Part shown: piece after piece, positions 60,409 through 64,000 of the stretch
Position numbering within the stretch: the first letter of the stretch is position 1
Layout of the letters: each line of letters begins with the position of its first letter
Assembly: GCA_963854835.1 (NCBI GenBank)
Contig: OY978525.1
Coordinates: 115,147,018-115,211,017 of the forward strand
DNA: 64,000 nucleotides
Reading direction: 5' to 3'
Source of the DNA: Megamerina dolium
Taxonomy: Eukaryota; Arthropoda; Insecta; Diptera; Megamerinidae
Translations under genes and position numbers: made by a program
The notes under the pieces: model-generated
The model's input: only the letters and a program-made list of their open reading frames with translations
The model's database searches: none
What the model was told of the DNA's origin: nothing

Positions 60409-60840
60409 CTAAACAGACGCATGGTCAAGAAAGTCGTGATACGACATACCCTGGAAACGATCATTGCGTATTTTGGAAACGGCCAGTTCGAAATAGCTTG
60501 CTATTCGAACGAGTGCTCTTGTAGTTGGGTTGGCAGTAATCGCTAGACGACTATAAGCAGTTCTTGCTATAAGCGAGGCGGTCAATATCGAACGCTCGCT
60601 TATAGCAGCCGCCTTCGAGCCATCAGCTCTGCCCGGGGTAATTTTGACCAACCATATATACCAGGAGCAGCCATCCGCCACCCCGTTGGTTGTTCCTATA
60701 TATATTGCTAACAGGTCTCCCTCTTCTAGGTGTGAGGCCAGGGTACTGAATACAGGAGACCCCTGTATCAGGCTACCCTACACAAGTATCAGTCGCTTGG
60801 AGATTTCTGCTAAGGCGGATCTACCAGACGACTGATTCAT
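60409..60840 (-). pseudogene. Unidentified 143-codon reading frame with one in-frame stop
   Basis: From an ATG at 60840 (MNQSSGRSALAEISKRLILV) the minus strand stays open to 60409 except for one TAG at codon 21. The downstream 122 codons include a hydrophobic, Gly-containing block (GDLLAIYIGTTNGVADG), an Ala/Ile/Thr/Arg-rich block (TASLIARTAYSRLAITANPT) and the end QGMSYHDFLDHASV. Base composition is clearly more GC-rich than the surroundings, which favours an inserted sequence. I do not recognise the family. A retroelement ORF fragment, an old viral integration or a host-gene fragment are all possible and untested. Confidence 0.4.
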
Positions 60841-61552
60841 TAGGTGCGACCAGGTGGCACTGGTCAAACCTATAAATTGTCATCCTATAAAGTAAGGTTA
60901 GGTATTCCAGATTAAGTATAGAGTAAGGAATTGAATTGTATTAAAAATTGAAAAGAATAAATAATAAAAGAAAATAAATCAAAGTAGTAGTAGTTCCATT
61001 CGAACCGAGCCGAACACTCTTCTAGTGTCGGTGAATTGATTGTCAATAGACAATCGTGTGGAATTCGGTCCTCCTCCTGCAACAAGAGTTTTTACGCTGC
61101 TCTCTTGTTCAACCCTGGCAGACTGAGTAATACCTCAGCTGGAAACAAAAGGCACGCATTACACCATTATATAGCATAGAATAATTTATAATTTAGGGCA
61201 AATTATCTTGCAGGGGATTATTGCATAATTTTTTTTTGCCAGTACAATAGGGTCATTCAAAATTTAGTTTATACGATATTGTTATTTCTATTAATATGTA
61301 TGTTTTCAATTCTACATAACATGATTTAAGCTATTTTTATATGCGTATTTTGTATTTTTTTCTTTTTTTTCTATATCACTCGATGAGATATCAAATTAAT
61401 ATTGTGTATATGTGCTTGTTACATAATTGTGTATTATATTGAAAGATCATAGGGATGAATTATTTCTCCATATTCAGAATAGTTCCAGGTGTATCCCAAC
61501 TTGAGATCTGGCAATCCAATATCCACGAATTTCATACTACATAATATATTAT
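60841..61552. other. Noncoding spacer
   Basis: A less AT-rich part (60990-61170) adjoins the unidentified frame; the rest is AT-rich. No gene recognised. Confidence 0.4.
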
Positions 61553-62928
61553 TTAATTGATTTCATCATCATTGACACTACGTAAAATACTAAAATATGC
61601 GTAAGCGCCACGTATAGTCTAAAATCAAATAATGATAAGATTCAAATGTATAAACTAAAGAAAAAATGGAACTTACATCAACAAAAGTTGTTAGATTCAT
61701 ATCAATAAATATTGCTCTCATTTGTAATGGCTTATATGTATTTGTCATTATTAAAAACAATGTTTTCTGTATTTTCAATGTACGATTATACCAATCTGAT
61801 GAGTAGATTGCAAAGCATAAATCATCATTCTAAAATATTAAGAGTTAAATGAAGGGCTAAGTATATTGAGATGCTTTCTAATAAATCTAATATGTAAACT
61901 TTACTTACACATTCTGCAATTAATGTTGCATGCCAATAATATATCCATGATGTTGATAGAACAACCACCAGATAGATGAACATACAAATATAATCAAAGC
62001 CGCTTAGAGACTAATAGTATATAAATATTTGTATATATAGAAAAATATTTATATATATAAATAAACTAATTTACTTACACCACTATTGATGGCATAGAAA
62101 ATAAAACAAAAGAATACAGAATAAATCAGAAAATTAATAAATATTGGCACACGCAACAATATTTCCAATTCATTGAAAAACCTTTGTCAAAAAGAAGTAA
62201 TGATTACATAATACGATAAATATTTCAGATTATCCGTTACCAGCGTATTTTAATTTGTTCATCAACACAAAATTCACACAATTTTAAATACCAATACTCT
62301 GAATTCTGTATTATGCTGCTGATGTCTTTGCCATCATTATGATGAATATTTTGATGAATTTTTAAAACCTATTTAATTATATTTAGTAAGATTAAGTTAG
62401 AATATTTAAATACATATATTTTAAAACTTACATCCAATTCCTTCATACGTTTGATGATGATTTTATATTTGACAATAATATAACGCATAAAACATATCAT
62501 GAACGTATGACCAATGGGTAGATATGTTAGAGTCAGACCAGTAGCACCGTATGGTGTCAAATAGCCAACAATGAAATTATCATACGTTTCGCCATATGGA
62601 AATATTTTAAATAGTAAAATTGGCTCAGCACTACCACTAATGATCTATAATATTTACATACACATACAAGTCAGAACAAATGAATATAAATATTGTTATT
62701 TTGGTAATACCTCAGGCACATTGAAAACAGTCTCTGGAAAAAAGATCGTACGATATACACAATCAAGACATATCATTAAGCTTCCTACTAAGGAGGAACC
62801 AAATATAAACCATGTCAATAAATGTACAAAACGAACAGTTTTCTGAAAATACATATTCTCAATGTCATCAACGGATGGTTGTAGACTCTTCCAATCATAA
62901 CATAAGAATGTTACTAGAGCAATAATAC
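61553..62928 (-). CDS. Odorant receptor, intact from exon 3 to stop (5' exons not found)
   Basis: Divergent paralog of the nine-exon OR. Exons in coding order: 62711..62928, 62432..62644, 62241..62368, 62079..62181, 61909..62010, 61677..61829, 61553..61618. Lengths 218, 213, 128, 103, 102, 153 and 66 follow the same plan, all GT-AG and in phase, giving about 326 residues. Features: YFQKTVRFVHLLTWFIFGSS, PIGHTFMICFMRYIIVKYKI, STSWIYYWHATLIAECNDDL, MRAIFIDMNLTTFVD and the end GAYAYFSILRSVNDDEIN, five residues longer than its relatives. Exons 1-2 are not seen between 62929 and the LINE starting near 63000; they may be past the window end beyond the LINE, or lost. If intron 2 was interrupted by the LINE, the gene may be spliced across it or dead. 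Confidence 0.8.
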
Positions 62929-62999
62929 CTAAAATTATACAACAATTAGTTCACCACAGGCAAACTTTGGGCGACAAGAAGTGATCGATACTGCAGAAT

Positions 63000-64000
63000 A
63001 TGCTGTATAGTAGAAATACTTCAGAGTACTAAAGATATAGAGTGATCATAACATGGGTTCTCAATATGCTGAAAAATAGAACAATTATCTTCGAAATGGG
63101 GTTAAAAAGATTAATTGTCAGGTCAACCAAAGGGTGCCCTCAAGAAGGCGTCTTATCGCCGCTCCTATGGCTATTGGTTATCGCCGAACTTTTACAAGTT
63201 CCTCACTGCAGCCTTAGGAATTCGAACTGAACTCACTCCTCCACACTTCATGATCAAAAGGACGGCAACCAGTGCGGCACTAAGGCAGCCCAATCTATCT
63301 TACCTTAAAGAAGGCAATCTCACAGACATATATAGAGAATGTTCATGTCTTGTGGTCTTCAACAAGATGGATAGAAAGATAATCTACTCCAAGCACTTTG
63401 AAGTGGTCATCAACGACCGGAGCAGTAGCGATATGGATCCAAAAGAGTACTTGCAGCTGTGGTACACTGATGGGTCTAAGATGGAAGATGGCAGTGCGGG
63501 GGTGGGAATTGTTGGACCAAGATTTGGGAGAGCAATCGCAATGGAGAAATCAGCTTCCGTCTTTCAGGCGGAGATCCATTCCGTAGAGGTATGTGCGAGA
63601 GAAAGCATACTTGGGAGCACCCGTGGTACCAAAATATGCGTCCTCTCGGACAGCCAAGCAGCTTTAAAGTCCATGGAAAAATTCTCGTTTCAATCGAAGC
63701 TGATTTGGGAATGTTTTAAACTTCTCAATGTCCTAGCAGCAAAGGATCCTGTCACCCTCAGGTGGGTACCGGGACATGAGCGCCACAAGGTAAACGAAAT
63801 GGCCGACTCCCTTGCAAATGAGGGCACAAGCACTCCTTTCATTGGATCAGAGCCTCTTTCTGTGGGGTTACTAACAGTTTCATAAACAACTTGATATGTG
63901 AAAGAGAGAAACGGGATCTACTCGACTACTGAAGAGCCCAAACAGAGTGGGCGCTGTTCTTAACCTCAGCAAAAATGATATAAAGAGCTGTCCACTGGGC
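63000..64000 (+). mobile_element. R1-type LINE with RT motif and RNase H domain
   Basis: Continues past the window end. 63042-63190 holds the end of an RT domain: TRSTKGCPQEGVLSPLLWLL, the conserved RT motif. An internal deletion then leads to an open frame to 63885 that includes an RNase H domain: WYTDGSK (first Asp, about 63461), ASVFQAEIHSVEV (Glu), CVLSDSQAAL (Asp), LRWVPGHERHKVNEMADSLA (final Asp), so all four RNase H acidic positions are visible. After a stop at 63885 the C-terminal part continues in another frame (LICERERRDLLDYW). Inactive because the central RT is deleted. Better preserved than the 12850 copy. It may have displaced the 5' exons of the OR at 61553. Confidence 0.8.

Overview
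This window looks like dipteran nuclear DNA, most likely a tephritid fruit fly (Bactrocera/Zeugodacus/Ceratitis-like). The reasons are strong AT-richness, short GT-AG introns of about 55-110 bp, insect odorant receptor (OR) genes, abundant mariner elements of several subfamilies including the DD41D type, and long microsatellites. The species is inferred, not proven. There are no bacterial features, CRISPR arrays or rRNA genes.

Layout. (1) 1-4893: two tandem paralogous OR genes on the + strand. The first is cut by the window edge; the second is complete (three exons, 381 aa, TATA box, poly(A) signal). (2) 5-33 kb: a gene-poor tract. It holds degenerate mariner copies (irritans-like, mellifera-like, DD41D), R1-type and RTE-like LINE fragments, a composite repeat with TATACCCTGCA termini built from ~150-bp subunits, a 10-bp GC-rich minisatellite, an unclassified element with short inverted repeats, and many microsatellites. 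(3) 33-38.2 kb, minus strand: a nine-exon OR gene (438 aa as assembled here) with a mariner in intron 5 and another mariner-like element just downstream. (4) 38.2-52 kb: a spacer of TE remnants (mellifera- and cecropia-like mariners, a mariner-derived element with 63-bp perfect inverted repeats, tRNA-derived SINEs, a second composite repeat, an RTE tail). (5) 52.06-56.79 kb, plus strand: an inverted duplicate of region 3, broken by loss of the first coding segment and a 14-bp deletion. (6) 56.9-58.66 kb: a third, partial and mosaic copy of the same OR. (7) 61.55-62.93 kb, minus strand: a divergent OR of the same group, intact from exon 3 onward, followed upstream by an R1-type LINE at the window end.

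The coherent biology is chemoreception: two separate OR subfamilies, one in tandem and one spread by inverted, TE-associated duplication. The most informative structure is the ~4.7-kb inverted duplication and the three mariner copies at the same OR intron position. Their shared deletions are incongruent, which suggests that recombination within the mariner created the third OR fragment. All subfamily and clade names come from remembered motifs; no database search was possible.
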